A stretch of 35,269 bases of DNA from Bartonella bilalgolemi (GTDB taxonomy: Bacteria; Pseudomonadota; Alphaproteobacteria; Rhizobiales; Rhizobiaceae): contig NZ_JAMCOF010000001.1 in the NCBI RefSeq assembly GCF_023500045.1, positions 233,792-269,060 on the forward strand, given 5' to 3'. The notes beneath the pieces are model-generated. The model searched no databases, was not told where the DNA came from, and saw only the letters and a list, made by a program, of their open reading frames with translations. Positions within the stretch are counted from its first letter, which is position 1; each line of letters begins with the position of its first letter. A program made the position numbers and the translations under genes. Shown here one piece after another: positions 9,663 through 19,464 of this stretch.

Positions 9663-9998
9663 GGCTTACCTTTTTGTTGGATGATCAAACACTTTCTTTT
9701 TGTGGGATAAATCTACCATAAAAAAGAACAAAGAGATTAAAGAAAACCCTTATAAAAAAATTCTTCTCAAAGGTAAAGACATTCTGATCATGATTGCTAT
9801 GTATGAGAGAGATCTCTTGTCGTGAGTCAAAAATCAGGATATAAAGATCATGATTTCATAGTCATTAAGTGATTTGTTTTGTGTGTCATCTTGTTAGAAG
9901 GGATGAAAATCTTCTATAATGAAGGTTATAGCGCTCCAAAGTTTCAGAGTAGGCAGTAACCTGCCTCAAAAAGAGGTCGATAAAAGGATATAATAAAT
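9663..9998. promoter_or_regulatory. Spacer yebC-trcR with promoter and structured leader
   Basis: Rightward promoter: TTGTTA (9891-9896), 18-bp spacer, TATAAT (9915-9920). The predicted leader of about 70 nt contains a perfect hairpin, AGGCAG-TAAC-CTGCCT (9951-9966), about 30 nt before the start codon. The ten-base string GATCATGATT occurs at 9786-9795 and again exactly 60 bp later at 9846-9855; a GAGTC (GANTC) site lies at about 9825. No open frame is supported. Confidence 0.5.
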
Positions 9999-10694
9999 AT
10001 GTCAACGCAACTTTTGATGCCCAAAGCAACAGCTGTTTGGTTAGTCGATAATACAGCACTTTCTTTTGATCAGATTGCCGAGTTTTGTCAATTGCATGTG
10101 TTAGAGGTCAAAGCAATTGCTGATGGTGAAGCGGCAAACGGAATTAGAGGTTTGGATCCTATTAGTTCTGGTCAGTTAACACGGAGTGAAATCGCACGTG
10201 TCGAAGCAGATCCAACAGCGCGATTAAAAATTTCCACATCAAAAGTACAGGTTCCTCAAACGAAGCGCAAAGGCGCACGCTATATTCCTTTGTCTCGGCG
10301 TCAAGATCGTCCCAATGGGATCTTATGGTTGATTCTCAATCATCCTGAATTAAAGGATGTGCAAATCGCACGATTGATTGGTACAACTAAAGGAACTATT
10401 GAGCAAATTCGTAACAGAACTCATTGGAATAGTAATAATTTAGTTCCTCTCGATCCCGTAGGCTTAGGGTTATGTTCGCAAATTGATTTGGATTTTGAAT
10501 TGCGACGGGCAGTAAAGAATCTTCCTTTGCCTATGGAGGGAGACAAAACTTTACTCCCGACATCAGTGACAGAGAATGTCACTCTTGATGAGAGTGAATT
10601 TGAAAAAACTTTTGATAAGAATCTCGATGCTGATACGGTGTTTGCTAAACTCAATGCTTTGCAAAAAAAATCTCAAGACGAGGGACAAGAATAA
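9999..10694 (+). CDS. trcR: DUF1013 family cell-cycle regulator (TrcR-like)
   Basis: A 231-residue protein of the DUF1013 family, confined to alphaproteobacteria. Typical parts are MPKATAVWLVDNTALSFDQIAEFC at the N-terminus, a first helix-turn-helix-like segment, and a second one around HPELKDVQIARLIGTTKGTIEQIRNRTHWN (about residues 111-140). Family members are annotated as the cell-cycle transcriptional regulator TrcR; DNA binding is plausible from the helix-turn-helix pattern. The acidic C-terminal 50 residues are low in complexity. It is followed by 200 bp of AT-rich DNA and then pal. Confidence 0.82.
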   Translation: MSTQLLMPKATAVWLVDNTALSFDQIAEFCQLHVLEVKAIADGEAANGIRGLDPISSGQLTRSEIARVEADPTARLKISTSKVQVPQTKRKGARYIPLSRRQDRPNGILWLILNHPELKDVQIARLIGTTKGTIEQIRNRTHWNSNNLVPLDPVGLGLCSQIDLDFELRRAVKNLPLPMEGDKTLLPTSVTENVTLDESEFEKTFDKNLDADTVFAKLNALQKKSQDEGQE

Positions 10695-10895
10695 AAAATG
10701 AGCAAAGCTGTAAAAAGAAAGCAGAAAAGCTGAAGAAAGAGACTGGAAAGAAAAATGAGCGAAAAGCTCAGTAAAAAGTATGCAAAAGATGGAAGAAGGT
10801 AGAGAAAATAAAAGAAGGTAAGCTTTTATTTTGGAAAGATTATAAAAAGTAAGGCATGATATTTATGATAATAGTAAAATAAGGAGAACTGATTT

Positions 10896-11402
10896 ATGAA
10901 TTCTCTTCGAAATGTTATCCACTATCCACTCGGGATAGTTTTTTGTTTGTTGTTAACTTTGATCGGTTGTGGCAAAAAGAATATAGATACAACAAACTCT
11001 CTTAGTAATTCTGGTTTCAATAATGTACAGGCGGGCTCGTCACAAGACTTTACTGTTAATGTTGGGGATCGCGTTTTTTTTAGTTTGGATTCCTCTTCTA
11101 TTGAATCCGATGCTGAATATGTTTTAGCACGTCAAGCAGAGTGGTTGCTTCGTTATCCGCACTATTTTGTTACGATTGAAGGCCATGCCGATGAACGCGG
11201 AACGCGTGAGTACAATCTAGCTCTTGGACAACGCCGTGCTGTTGCGGTGCGTGATTATCTTATTTCTTTGGGTGTATCTTCCCAACGAATGAGTACGATC
11301 TCTTACGGAAAAGAAAGACCTGTAGCGGTTTGTGATAATATCTCTTGTTGGAATCAAAATCGACGTGCCGTTTTGGTTGTTAATAATACGGGAAGTCATT
11401 AA
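10896..11402 (+). CDS. pal: Peptidoglycan-associated lipoprotein Pal
   Basis: Outer-membrane lipoprotein that binds peptidoglycan and supports envelope constriction with the Tol proteins. The 168-residue precursor has a signal peptide ending in lipobox LIGC, making Cys25 the lipidated residue. A Ser/Asn-rich linker is followed by an OmpA-like domain carrying the peptidoglycan-binding signature EGHADERGTREYN with Asp99 and the LGQRRA motif. A clear ribosome site (AAGGAGAAC) precedes the ATG. In related bacteria tolB sits immediately upstream and cpoB/ybgF downstream; here the upstream neighbour is trcR and the downstream 970 bp has no gene. Confidence 0.95.
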   Translation: MNSLRNVIHYPLGIVFCLLLTLIGCGKKNIDTTNSLSNSGFNNVQAGSSQDFTVNVGDRVFFSLDSSSIESDAEYVLARQAEWLLRYPHYFVTIEGHADERGTREYNLALGQRRAVAVRDYLISLGVSSQRMSTISYGKERPVAVCDNISCWNQNRRAVLVVNNTGSH

Positions 11403-12372
11403 AAGACAGATAAAGGGCTAAAAGAGACCAGTAAGTGGGGGTGAGTAAAGGAATAAAGTGCCGAGGAGGAATATAAGAGAGAAGTAAATATAGGCAAAAA
11501 CAGAAAGGGAACAACGGAGTGGAAAGTTTTCTCTTCATTTAAGTTCCATTGATGCGCTTTTTTGTACAATATTTAAAAAATTCTTTTCTTCCCTTTTCCT
11601 TCAGATAAAAAGATATTTTATGCTTTTTTCAAAGTAAAAAGTCTACAAGTGTGCAAAAAGTCTACAAGCGTGTTTGCGCATAACAGCATAATAAAAAGGA
11701 AAAAAGCATTTTTTATCAACAAGAAAGTCCTTTATTGTATCCATAATTCCTTATGTATGAGGCTTCTCGGGAGGTGTGTTAGTTTTAAAACTGTAAAGAA
11801 AGTCGATATGGGAGGGGATTAAAGAGGATGTGATGGTCAGATAATGATCCACGGAATGATTTTCCAGGAAAATAATCAAAAAGCAATCATAAATAATACG
11901 GGAAATCATTGGAGACAACCCTAAGGCAAAGAGGTGTATTTTTTTTTACAATGCTGTGGAGGGTTTCTGTTCCATATGCTATATAATAATCGTTGTGACC
12001 GAAGATTTTCGTTTTTATCTTGAGGATAGAAGAATTTTTACGCCATTCATTTATACGCCATTGAAGGAAGTGTTCTGAATTCAATTCTTTAAGAGATGCG
12101 ACTTGAGTGTTCTGTTGTAGCAATTTTAGGTATTCTATTATAGCTCTTTGGGTATTCTGTTGAAGCTATGAAGTGATAAAAAGAGTTTTACGAAACGCTA
12201 TTCTCTTTCATGTAAAGTTGAGAGGTCAAAATATTTTATGATTCTGAGATTTTACTGATCTTAACGAGGTGTATAATAGATTGATCAAAGGGGTAAAGTT
12301 CGTGATACCTTGGAGATAAGTCACAAGAGACTAAAATATTGGAGGTGTTTATGTCAGTGCTTTCAATGAGGA
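11403..12372. other. Long decayed spacer between pal and tilS
   Basis: About 970 bp with no credible intact gene where relatives usually carry cpoB/ybgF. Visible items: an imperfect direct repeat containing AAAAAGTCTACAAG at about 11635-11672; a 19-base near-copy of the pal 3' end (11382-11400 against 11892-11910, one mismatch); and a minus-strand frame (11887 to about 12165) whose translation (LLQQNTQVASLKELN, then GHNDYYIAYGTE) could be the remnant of an unknown gene, with an LQQNTQ motif repeated about 16 codons apart. No trace of a CpoB sequence was recognised. Confidence 0.5.
12250..12277 (+). promoter_or_regulatory. Possible promoter of tilS
   Basis: TTTTAC (12250-12255), 16-bp spacer, TATAAT (12272-12277), about 95 bp before the tilS start. 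The -10 is consensus, the -35 is weak. Confidence 0.35.
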
Positions 12373-12398
12373 ATGAAGGCGTTCTCAGTGTCCATTAA
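12351..12398 (+). CDS. Short upstream frame overlapping the tilS start
   Basis: A 15-codon frame (MSVLSMRNEGVLSVH) has the best ribosome site in the area, TTGGAGG ending 6 bp before its ATG, and overlaps the first 26 bases of tilS in another frame. It could be a leader peptide coupled to tilS, or the original N-terminus of tilS split off by a frameshift. tilS itself has no strong ribosome site at its ATG (12373). Confidence 0.3.
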   Translation: MSVLSMRNEGVLSVH

Positions 12399-13845
12399 AT
12401 TAGCAAAAAATCTTTTTAAAAAAACAGACTTTGCTCATTGTCAGAAATTGATTTTAGGCGTTTCTGGAGGGGGTGATTCATTAGCTTTATTGTTTTTGGT
12501 CAAAGAGCATTTAAAAACGTTGCCCATTGCCCCGGAGCTGATTGTTGTAACAATTGATCATCAATTACGTGAAGAATCAGCGTCTGAAGCAGAAAATGTT
12601 GCAAAAATTTGCCATGCCTTTCAGATAAAACATATCATTGTACGATGGGAAGGCAAAAAAACAAAGACAAAAATAAGCGAAAAAGCGCGGATTGCGCGGT
12701 ATGATTTGCTGTTCAAAGAAGCACAAAAACAAGGTGCAACACTGATTATGACAGGGCATACGCTCAATGATCAGGCTGAAACTTATCAAATGCGTGTTCA
12801 ACGGAGTCAAAAGAAAACGGAAGCGGTTCAATACGAAACTCCAGAAATGCCATGGACAGAGAGGGAAAAGGATAAGGCGCTTACAAATGAAGAAATGGAG
12901 ATATCAAAAGAAAATAATCACAAAAGGTTGGTCCAAAAGGACGAAGAAAGATATGAGCGCGGTTTATCTTGTATGCCAAGGGAAGCTTTGTTGTACGGCA
13001 AAGTGCGTTTGATTCGGCCGTTACTTGGGGTTAGGCGTAAGACGTTGCGTGCTTATTTGTCTTTGCGGGGATCAACGTGGATTGATGATCCAACAAATGA
13101 AGATTTAAAATTTGAACGTGTGCGTGTGCGTCATTTGCTTCATCAAAAAAAGCTTACTGAAATCGCTCAAAAAGTTCATAAAGCTGCAGTACAACGTCGG
13201 GTACAAGCGCAAAAGGTTGCAGATTTGATCTTAGCCTTGGATATCACTGTGGAGTATGGGCACTGTTTTATCGGAAAGCCCCCTTCCTTTTTACAGCAAC
13301 ATCGTGCTTTTCCTTTTGTTGTTGGGCTTTTTATTGTTTTAATGGGGGGAAGCTCATATTTGCTGTCTTCTCAAAAATTGGCCGCTCTGGACCAAAAATT
13401 ATGTTTACATGATCTAGAAAAAAAACGTTTTACTCTGGCAGGGGCAGTTATTGAATATAGTCGAAAAGGACTTGCTATATGGCGCGAAGCACGTCATATT
13501 CAAAAAGCAATTATTGTTCCGGGAGAAACTTTTATATGGGATCAGCGCTATCAAATTATTAATCATGATACAACAGCCATATGCGTGGGGCCTGCGGATT
13601 TACTTCACTTGAAAGATTATCTCAATCAAGGTAAAGGTGATCTCGAAGCTCCTCATTTTCCCTCTTTGCAATCGTTGGTGATGATTTCTAATGAAAAAGG
13701 AGTTGATATTCCAGAATTGACACATCATTTTTGCTGTCAACGTAATATTATAATCAAACGCATTATGGCACCGTTTCATTGGTTGGTGTCACAAGAAGAT
13801 GCACCGATTGTCGATGTTATAGGATCTTTCTTCAATTTTAATTGA
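12373..13845 (+). CDS. tilS: tRNA(Ile)-lysidine synthase TilS
   Basis: Modifies C34 of tRNA-Ile(CAU) to lysidine so that AUA is read as isoleucine; an essential enzyme. The PP-loop motif GVSGGGDSLALLF lies at about residues 29-41, with MTGHTLNDQAETYQMR downstream and the RPLLGVRRKTLRAYLSLRGSTWIDDPTNED segment of the N-terminal domain. At 490 residues it is longer than many homologues: between QMRVQRS and GLSCMPREALL there are about 50 extra charged residues, where the family normally has a short loop. The C-terminal domain is weakly conserved. The start is uncertain because the strongest ribosome site precedes an out-of-frame ATG at 12351. ftsH follows after 150 bp. Confidence 0.93.
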   Translation: MKAFSVSIKLAKNLFKKTDFAHCQKLILGVSGGGDSLALLFLVKEHLKTLPIAPELIVVTIDHQLREESASEAENVAKICHAFQIKHIIVRWEGKKTKTKISEKARIARYDLLFKEAQKQGATLIMTGHTLNDQAETYQMRVQRSQKKTEAVQYETPEMPWTEREKDKALTNEEMEISKENNHKRLVQKDEERYERGLSCMPREALLYGKVRLIRPLLGVRRKTLRAYLSLRGSTWIDDPTNEDLKFERVRVRHLLHQKKLTEIAQKVHKAAVQRRVQAQKVADLILALDITVEYGHCFIGKPPSFLQQHRAFPFVVGLFIVLMGGSSYLLSSQKLAALDQKLCLHDLEKKRFTLAGAVIEYSRKGLAIWREARHIQKAIIVPGETFIWDQRYQIINHDTTAICVGPADLLHLKDYLNQGKGDLEAPHFPSLQSLVMISNEKGVDIPELTHHFCCQRNIIIKRIMAPFHWLVSQEDAPIVDVIGSFFNFN

Positions 13846-13998
13846 GTAAAAAATTAAGATTTAAAGAAAAAAGGGGAAAAGACGAAGAAAAATCATTTTA
13901 AAGGATAATAAATAGTTCTTATATCTTGGCAAGGAAGAAACAAGATTATATGTTGAACGCGACTCTTAAGAATCTCTATTTAAATAAATGGGCTTAAT

Positions 13999-16089
13999 AT
14001 GAATTCCAATTATCGCTCCCTTTTGATTTGGGGGATCATCGCTGTTGTTTTAATTGTGTTATTTTCTCTTTTTAATGGAGATAGCCAGCGCTCTGGAAAT
14101 ACCGAAATATCCTATTCTGAGTTTTTACAGAAAGTTGAGAATGGTGAGCTTAAAGCTGTAACTATTCAAGGGCAAAAGTTAATAGGAAAGACTGTAGATC
14201 AGAGAGCGATCTCAACGTATGCACCAAGAGATCCAGGGTTGGTGCAAAAATTGGAAAACAAAAAAGTCAATGTTAAAGCTATTCCAGAAAGTTCTGGAAA
14301 TAACATCTTTCTTAATTTACTCTTTTCGTTGCTTCCCGTTATTATTATTGTTGGGGCGTGGATTTTCTTTATGCGACAGATGCAAAATGGATCACGCGGC
14401 GCTATGGGTTTTGGGAAGTCAAAAGCAAAATTGCTTACAGAAGCGCATGGAAGAGTCACCTTTCAAGATGTTGCTGGTGTTGAAGAGGCTAAGCAGGATT
14501 TACAAGAAATTGTCGATTTCTTGCGGGAGCCACAAAAGTTTCAGCGTTTAGGTGGACGTATTCCACGGGGTGTTTTACTTGTAGGGCCTCCAGGGACAGG
14601 GAAAACTTTGCTTGCCCGTTCTGTTGCAGGGGAAGCTAATGTGCCTTTCTTTACTATTTCTGGGTCGGATTTTGTGGAAATGTTCGTGGGGGTTGGAGCA
14701 AGCCGTGTTCGTGATATGTTTGAACAAGCCAAAAAAAATGCCCCTTGTATTATCTTTATCGATGAAATTGATGCTGTAGGGCGTCATCGTGGTGCAGGAT
14801 TAGGCGGAGGAAATGATGAACGCGAGCAAACATTAAATCAGCTACTGGTTGAAATGGATGGGTTTGAACCCAATGAAAGCATTATTTTAATTGCTGCAAC
14901 AAACCGTCCTGATGTACTTGATCCTGCTTTGTTAAGACCTGGGCGGTTCGATAGACAGGTCGTTGTTCCAAATCCTGATGTATCCGGACGGGAACAAATT
15001 TTAAAAGTGCATGTGCGGAATGTGCCTTTGGCTCCTAATGTTGATCTGAAAATATTAGCAAGGGGAACACCAGGATTTTCCGGAGCTGATTTGATGAATC
15101 TTGTCAATGAAGCCGCTTTAATGGCTGCAAGCCGTAATAAAAGAGTGGTGACAATGCAAGAGTTCGAAGATGCCAAAGATAAAGTAATGATGGGAGCTGA
15201 ACGTCGTTCAACTGCTATGACACAAGAGGAAAAAGAACTCACAGCCTATCATGAAGCAGGACATGCGATTGTAGCTTTGAGTGTTCCCATTGCTGACCCC
15301 GTTCATAAAGCAACAATTGTGCCAAGGGGAAGAGCTTTGGGCATGGTCATGCAATTGCCAGAAGGGGACCGTTATTCTATGAGTTATCGTTGGATGATTT
15401 CACGTTTGGCTATCATGATGGGGGGACGAGTTGCCGAAGAGTTGAAATTTGGAAAAGAAAATATCACCTCTGGAGCAGCATCAGATATTGAACAAGCAAC
15501 AAAGTTAGCACGAGCAATGATCACACGATGGGGATTTTCCGATATTCTCGGAAATGTTGCTTATGGCGATAATCAAGATGAGGTTTTTTTAGGGCATTCT
15601 GTCGCAAGAACACAAAATATCTCTGAAGAGACGGCCCGTATGATCGATGCTGAAGTGCGTAAGCTGATTGACGATGCTTACAAAAGTGCAACAAAAATTT
15701 TGAAAGAAAAAAAGAAACAGTGGTGGGCTATTGCTCAAGGTTTGTTGGAATATGAAACATTAACAGGTCCAGAAATTAATGATATCATTAAAGGAAAACC
15801 TCCTATTCGCTCACAAGCAAGTGAGAATCAAAGCTCGCGATCTTCAGTTGTGCCTAAAGTAGGGAAAAAAGGAAGACAAAATACTCTCAGTCTTGAAAAA
15901 GACAATCAGACTCACAAGGGTGAGACCAGTGATGCTGAAACAAAATCACAAAGCAAAAAAAATAAAACTGAAGCAAATAAATCTGATAAAGCTGAAACAG
16001 GAAATATCTCTGCAAATAAAGAAAAAACTACAGAAAAGTCTCATACTTCTGAGCGGAAGAAAAAACAAACTCCTGCTAATGATGCTTAG
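13999..16089 (+). CDS. ftsH: ATP-dependent zinc metalloprotease FtsH
   Basis: Membrane-anchored AAA+ protease that degrades misfolded membrane proteins and regulatory proteins. Two N-terminal membrane helices (about residues 7-24 and 103-125) flank a periplasmic domain. The AAA+ module has Walker A GPPGTGKT (about 196-203), Walker [13 protein letters not shown] and the SRH segment [14 protein letters not shown]. The zinc site HEAGH lies at about 418. The last 90 residues form a Ser/Lys/Thr/Glu-rich low-complexity tail ([18 protein letters not shown]), making the 696-residue protein longer than the typical 610-650. The tilS-ftsH-glmM order is conserved in alphaproteobacteria. Confidence 0.97.
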   Translation: MNSNYRSLLIWGIIAVVLIVLFSLFNGDSQRSGNTEISYSEFLQKVENGELKAVTIQGQKLIGKTVDQRAISTYAPRDPGLVQKLENKKVNVKAIPESSGNNIFLNLLFSLLPVIIIVGAWIFFMRQMQNGSRGAMGFGKSKAKLLTEAHGRVTFQDVAGVEEAKQDLQEIVDFLREPQKFQRLGGRIPRGVLLVGPPGTGKTLLARSVAGEANVPFFTISGSDFVEMFVGVGASRVRDMFEQAKKNAPCIIFIDEIDAVGRHRGAGLGGGNDEREQTLNQLLVEMDGFEPNESIILIAATNRPDVLDPALLRPGRFDRQVVVPNPDVSGREQILKVHVRNVPLAPNVDLKILARGTPGFSGADLMNLVNEAALMAASRNKRVVTMQEFEDAKDKVMMGAERRSTAMTQEEKELTAYHEAGHAIVALSVPIADPVHKATIVPRGRALGMVMQLPEGDRYSMSYRWMISRLAIMMGGRVAEELKFGKENITSGAASDIEQATKLARAMITRWGFSDILGNVAYGDNQDEVFLGHSVARTQNISEETARMIDAEVRKLIDDAYKSATKILKEKKKQWWAIAQGLLEYETLTGPEINDIIKGKPPIRSQASENQSSRSSVVPKVGKKGRQNTLSLEKDNQTHKGETSDAETKSQSKKNKTEANKSDKAETGNISANKEKTTEKSHTSERKKKQTPANDA

Positions 16090-16481
16090 TCAAAACACAT
16101 CATTATTAAAGCTCTATGCATCATAATCATAAAAATCTATTCAAACTCTTCAGAGAATTTTAAAGGCAGGAAGAATATTGTCTAGGAGAATAAAAGGTGT
16201 GAGATTGGGTTTAAGAAAGTCAGCGAGGAACAAAGAGAAGCTTTGCGAAGGAGGGTGCAGTAAAAGCTGGAAGAAAATTAAGATTTTTGAGAGATAAAAT
16301 TGTTGACGGAGAGTATAAAACTCTTAAGAGCTCATTCATGATGATATATTTTCAGTAGAATGGGAAAGGGGTCTCTTGATAAGAGATTTTCTGCTTCATT
16401 TTAAAAATAATCAAAACGTAAAAAATTGCAGTATGTGGGAGCTGTAAGAGAAGTATCTATGTAATATGTAAAAGGAAAAAA
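16090..16481. other. Spacer ftsH-glmM
   Basis: 392 bp without a supported gene. It holds the perfect ten-base palindrome CTCTTAAGAG at 16321-16330 with flanking AAACTC, and the terminator-like hairpin annotated at 16372-16390. No clear consensus promoter for glmM was found. Confidence 0.45.
16372..16390 (+). terminator. Possible terminator between ftsH and glmM
   Basis: TCTCTT-GAT-AAGAGA followed by TTTT: a 6-bp stem with a three-base loop. It is far from the ftsH stop (about 285 bp), so it may instead be an attenuator in the glmM leader. Confidence 0.4.
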
Positions 16482-17843
16482 ATGGCACGAAAATATTTCG
16501 GTACAGATGGAATTCGAGGGAAAGCCAATCTTTTTCCTATGACACCAGATTTTGCCATGAAAATAGGAATGGCAGTGGGTGTTCTCTTTCGCGCAAAAGA
16601 ACAGTCGCATCGCGTGGTCATTGGAAAAGACACCCGTTTATCTGGTTATATGTTAGAAAATGCTTTGGTTTCAGGATTGACTGCTGCTGGAATGGATGCT
16701 TTCTTATTAGGACCGGTGCCAACCCCTGCTGTTGCTATGTTGTGCCGTTCATTACGTGCTGATTTGGGTGTGATGATTTCCGCTTCACATAATCCCTTTT
16801 ATGATAATGGTATTAAACTTTTTGGTCCCAATGGTTTTAAACTTTCCGATGAAATAGAAATCAAAATTGAACAATTGATTGAGACAGATCTTTTACACTC
16901 TTTAGCAGAATCTTCAGAAATTGGTCGTGCTAAACGTGTGGAAGGGGATATTTATCGTTATATCGAATATGCTAAACGAACTTTGCCACGCGATGTACGA
17001 TTGGATTCTTTACGTATCGTTGTGGATTGTGCCAATGGTGCTACTTATAAAGCAGCGCCGCGTGCATTATGGGAATTAGGAGCAGAAGTTTTTGCGATTA
17101 ATAATGAGCCAACGGGCTTTAATATTAATCAGAAATGCGGATCAACCGATCTCACGTCTTTAAAAAGAAAAGTGCATGAAGTGCGTGCCGATGTTGGAAT
17201 TGCTCTTGATGGTGATGGTGATCGGGTGATCATGGTTGATGAAAAAGCTCAAACTATCGATGGGGATCAAATCATTGCTGTTATTGCTGAGCATTGGTAT
17301 AAAACGGAACGGTTGCAGAGCAATGGAGTGGTTACAACCATTATGTCAAATCTGGGGCTTGAGCGTTTCTTAAACAGCAAAGGATTGGATCTCATTCGTA
17401 CAAATGTGGGAGATCGCTACGTTGTAGATGCTATGTGTCAAAAAGGATACAATGTGGGTGGAGAGTCTTCTGGGCATATCGTCTTAAGTGATTTTGGAAC
17501 AACCGGCGATGGATTGGTTGCTGCCTTGCAAATTCTCGCTTGTATGCAGCAAAATCAGGTTTCTATGAGCCACTTATGTCAGCGTTTTGAAGTTGTCCCA
17601 CAAATTTTAAAAAATATAGCAATTAAAAATAAAAATATATTGCAGAAATCTAAGGTCAAAACTGCAATCGATCTCGCACAGAAACGTCTAGGAAAAGATG
17701 CACGATTGGTGGTTCGTTCCTCGGGAACTGAACCCTTAATTCGCATAATGGCTGAAGGCGACAATCAAAAAATAATTGAAGAGATTGTTGCAGAGATCAG
17801 CGATGTTCTTGTGCAGCATGATGGCACTAAAGCAGTGCAGTGA
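16482..17843 (+). CDS. glmM: Phosphoglucosamine mutase GlmM
   Basis: Converts glucosamine-6-phosphate to glucosamine-1-phosphate for UDP-GlcNAc, hence for peptidoglycan and lipid A. The 453-residue protein has all family landmarks: [16 protein letters not shown] at the start, the phosphoserine loop [14 protein letters not shown] (Ser near residue 102), the metal-binding loop [11 protein letters not shown] (about 243-253), the sugar-binding GGESSGH motif and the phosphate-binding [12 protein letters not shown] near the C-terminus. It follows tilS-ftsH in the same orientation but with a 392-bp gap that may hold its own promoter. Confidence 0.97.
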   Translation: MARKYFGTDGIRGKANLFPMTPDFAMKIGMAVGVLFRAKEQSHRVVIGKDTRLSGYMLENALVSGLTAAGMDAFLLGPVPTPAVAMLCRSLRADLGVMISASHNPFYDNGIKLFGPNGFKLSDEIEIKIEQLIETDLLHSLAESSEIGRAKRVEGDIYRYIEYAKRTLPRDVRLDSLRIVVDCANGATYKAAPRALWELGAEVFAINNEPTGFNINQKCGSTDLTSLKRKVHEVRADVGIALDGDGDRVIMVDEKAQTIDGDQIIAVIAEHWYKTERLQSNGVVTTIMSNLGLERFLNSKGLDLIRTNVGDRYVVDAMCQKGYNVGGESSGHIVLSDFGTTGDGLVAALQILACMQQNQVSMSHLCQRFEVVPQILKNIAIKNKNILQKSKVKTAIDLAQKRLGKDARLVVRSSGTEPLIRIMAEGDNQKIIEEIVAEISDVLVQHDGTKAVQ

Positions 17844-18461
17844 AAAGAGCGGAAAACTTTTGAGAAAAGAGTGTGCTTTGTCATGTTTATTGCTGTAAAT
17901 CCCTATGCATAATGCCGTCAATTTATGTGAGAGGTGGGATAAAAACTTATTCTTTTGCTTGTGTGTTTATCTTTTGCAGAGAGAAATCTCTCATTCTTTT
18001 TACGTGAGTAAGAGAGGCTATAGTTATCCTATCAATCCTATTCTTATGATGAGTAAAGAACGAGATGAAAATATAAAATCATGCAATAAAAATGCTTTAT
18101 TGTTATGGGCATTGAATATGAGAAAGAATTTTAGAATAATCCATTGGAGAAACAGATATTTTGTGATGAAAGATTATTTTCTTGTTGTCTTTAAAAAATG
18201 ATCTATCAAAAACAGTGATGTGCTTGTGGGCAAAGTTCGTTGCATGATACCAAGTAGAAGAGAAGCTATCAGTGATCCTGAAGAAAATGTGATATTTGTT
18301 GGACGGAACTCATTCTAGTTACAGAAAATATTAAAGTGATGACAGGTTTAGTATTTCTGAAAGCAAAACGTCCTTTTGTCAAAAAGGATTTAGCTTGAAA
18401 AGAATTCCTTTCGAAGAGGATTTGGGGTGAAGAGCAAGTATTTTTGGGATATGCGAAAAGC
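17844..18461. other. Spacer after glmM without a recognised gene
   Basis: About 620 bp. A rightward open frame of 98 codons (17905-18201) exists, but its translation (MHNAVNLCERWDKNLFF) has no recognisable family, no good ribosome site and a composition like noncoding DNA, so I do not call it. Nothing else is visible apart from a terminator at its right end. Confidence 0.5.
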
Positions 18462-18497
18462 GACCTCCCTTAGAAAGAGAGAGGTCTTTTTTATTTT
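18462..18497. terminator. Bidirectional-type hairpin terminator
   Basis: GACCTC (18462-18467) pairs with GAGGTC (18481-18486), followed by a long T-run on the plus strand. On the minus strand the hairpin ends in GCTTTTCG and lies just past the stop of the leftward membrane gene, so it could end transcription both ways. Confidence 0.6.
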
Positions 18498-18913
18498 TTT
18501 TTCCAAAGAAAATAAGTCATAAGCCCGAGAAGAGGCCCCCCTAATTTAACAAGAGGAAAATGTTTGTTTAAGAGCGTAAGGCTGGAAAGGGCCGAAGTTG
18601 TTATAAGCTCATGACGATGTTTTTCCCACTGCTTTTGGTGATTTTGACGGTGAGACGATTTTAAAAGCTTGCAAAGAACAGCGCTGAGTCCTGCAACAAA
18701 AAGCCATATAAAAAATAATATACTTGCGGCTGTAAGAGGAGACATCACCAAACATAATGCGAGAAAACCTATGATGCATAAAAAGATCAGGGCTATAAAT
18801 AATGCAATGCCAATAATCCCATAGCAAAATGTTTGGATTTGGATTTTCTTGACAGTGCTTTGGATCCCTCCACCAACAAGGTGGTTCAAAAGGGGTGCGA
18901 TCACTTTATACAT
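18491..18913 (-). CDS. Small membrane protein of phage-holin-like superfamily type (DUF1469-like)
   Basis: A 140-residue protein with two long hydrophobic helices (about residues 30-55 and 58-82), a basic cytosolic stretch (KSSHRQNHQKQWEKHRHE) and a third hydrophobic segment near the C-terminus ending in KKK. The pattern matches small envelope proteins of the YqjE/DUF1469 type, which travel with a DUF883 gene as in E. coli yqjD-yqjE. The start lies 3 bp after the stop of the DUF883 gene, so they form an operon. Function is unknown; the family name holin-like does not imply lysis. Confidence 0.6.
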   Translation of the reverse strand: MYKVIAPLLNHLVGGGIQSTVKKIQIQTFCYGIIGIALFIALIFLCIIGFLALCLVMSPLTAASILFFIWLFVAGLSAVLCKLLKSSHRQNHQKQWEKHRHELITTSALSSLTLLNKHFPLVKLGGPLLGLMTYFLWKKK

Positions 18914-18916
18914 TGG

Positions 18917-19243
18917 TTAACGGCGCAACAAGTGAGAAAGAATAAAACCAATTCCTGTCGCAATGAGAAGAGCTTTGCCAGGATGCTCACGAACATGTTG
19001 GTTGACCGTTTTTTCTAGATCATTATACTTGCTTTTCGCTTGTGATAGGAGTTCTTCACTATTTTCCTTTGCTGAACTGTAAAGTTGTTCGGCTTTGTTT
19101 TTTGCTTCATTCATTTTGTTGGAACCAAAGTCACTCACGGTTGAGGTGATGCTTGCGATTTCATTACGTAATTGATCCAGCTGTTTTTTTAATTTTTTTT
19201 CTGTATCTGTTTTGTTGTTTGTTTTATTATTTGCCATAATCAT
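18917..19243 (-). CDS. DUF883 family protein (YqjD/ElaB-like)
   Basis: A 108-residue protein: a Lys/Asn-rich start, a long amphipathic coiled-coil (KKLKKQLDQLRNEIASITS, then MNEAKNKAEQLYSSAKENSEELLSQ), then the family signature VREHPGKALLIATGIGFILSHLLRR, a single C-terminal membrane anchor. The E. coli members YqjD and ElaB bind ribosomes at the membrane in stationary phase; this role is only inferred here. A second in-frame ATG two codons in (19237) is an equally good start. It is the first gene of a two-gene leftward operon. Confidence 0.85.
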   Translation of the reverse strand: MIMANNKTNNKTDTEKKLKKQLDQLRNEIASITSTVSDFGSNKMNEAKNKAEQLYSSAKENSEELLSQAKSKYNDLEKTVNQHVREHPGKALLIATGIGFILSHLLRR

Positions 19244-19464
19244 TGTTCTTTCTCTTGACTTATATTGTACAGAGTATTGATATTATTTGACTGAAATAAA
19301 AATCTAATAGTCATGTTTTGTAACGTCATAAAATCTTCTTGGTTCCCTGGTCTATTGAGGAAGAGTCTTTTTAGGCATCATTCTAAGAAAATGGGGGGGG
19401 GAGGTATTTCTTAAAAACTTTAAAGAAGAGTTCTCTGCAAAAACAAGATATATCTTCGATACAT

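Noticed and set aside
17905-18201. 98-codon frame after glmM
   Set aside because: No ribosome site or domain; composition like the flanking spacer.
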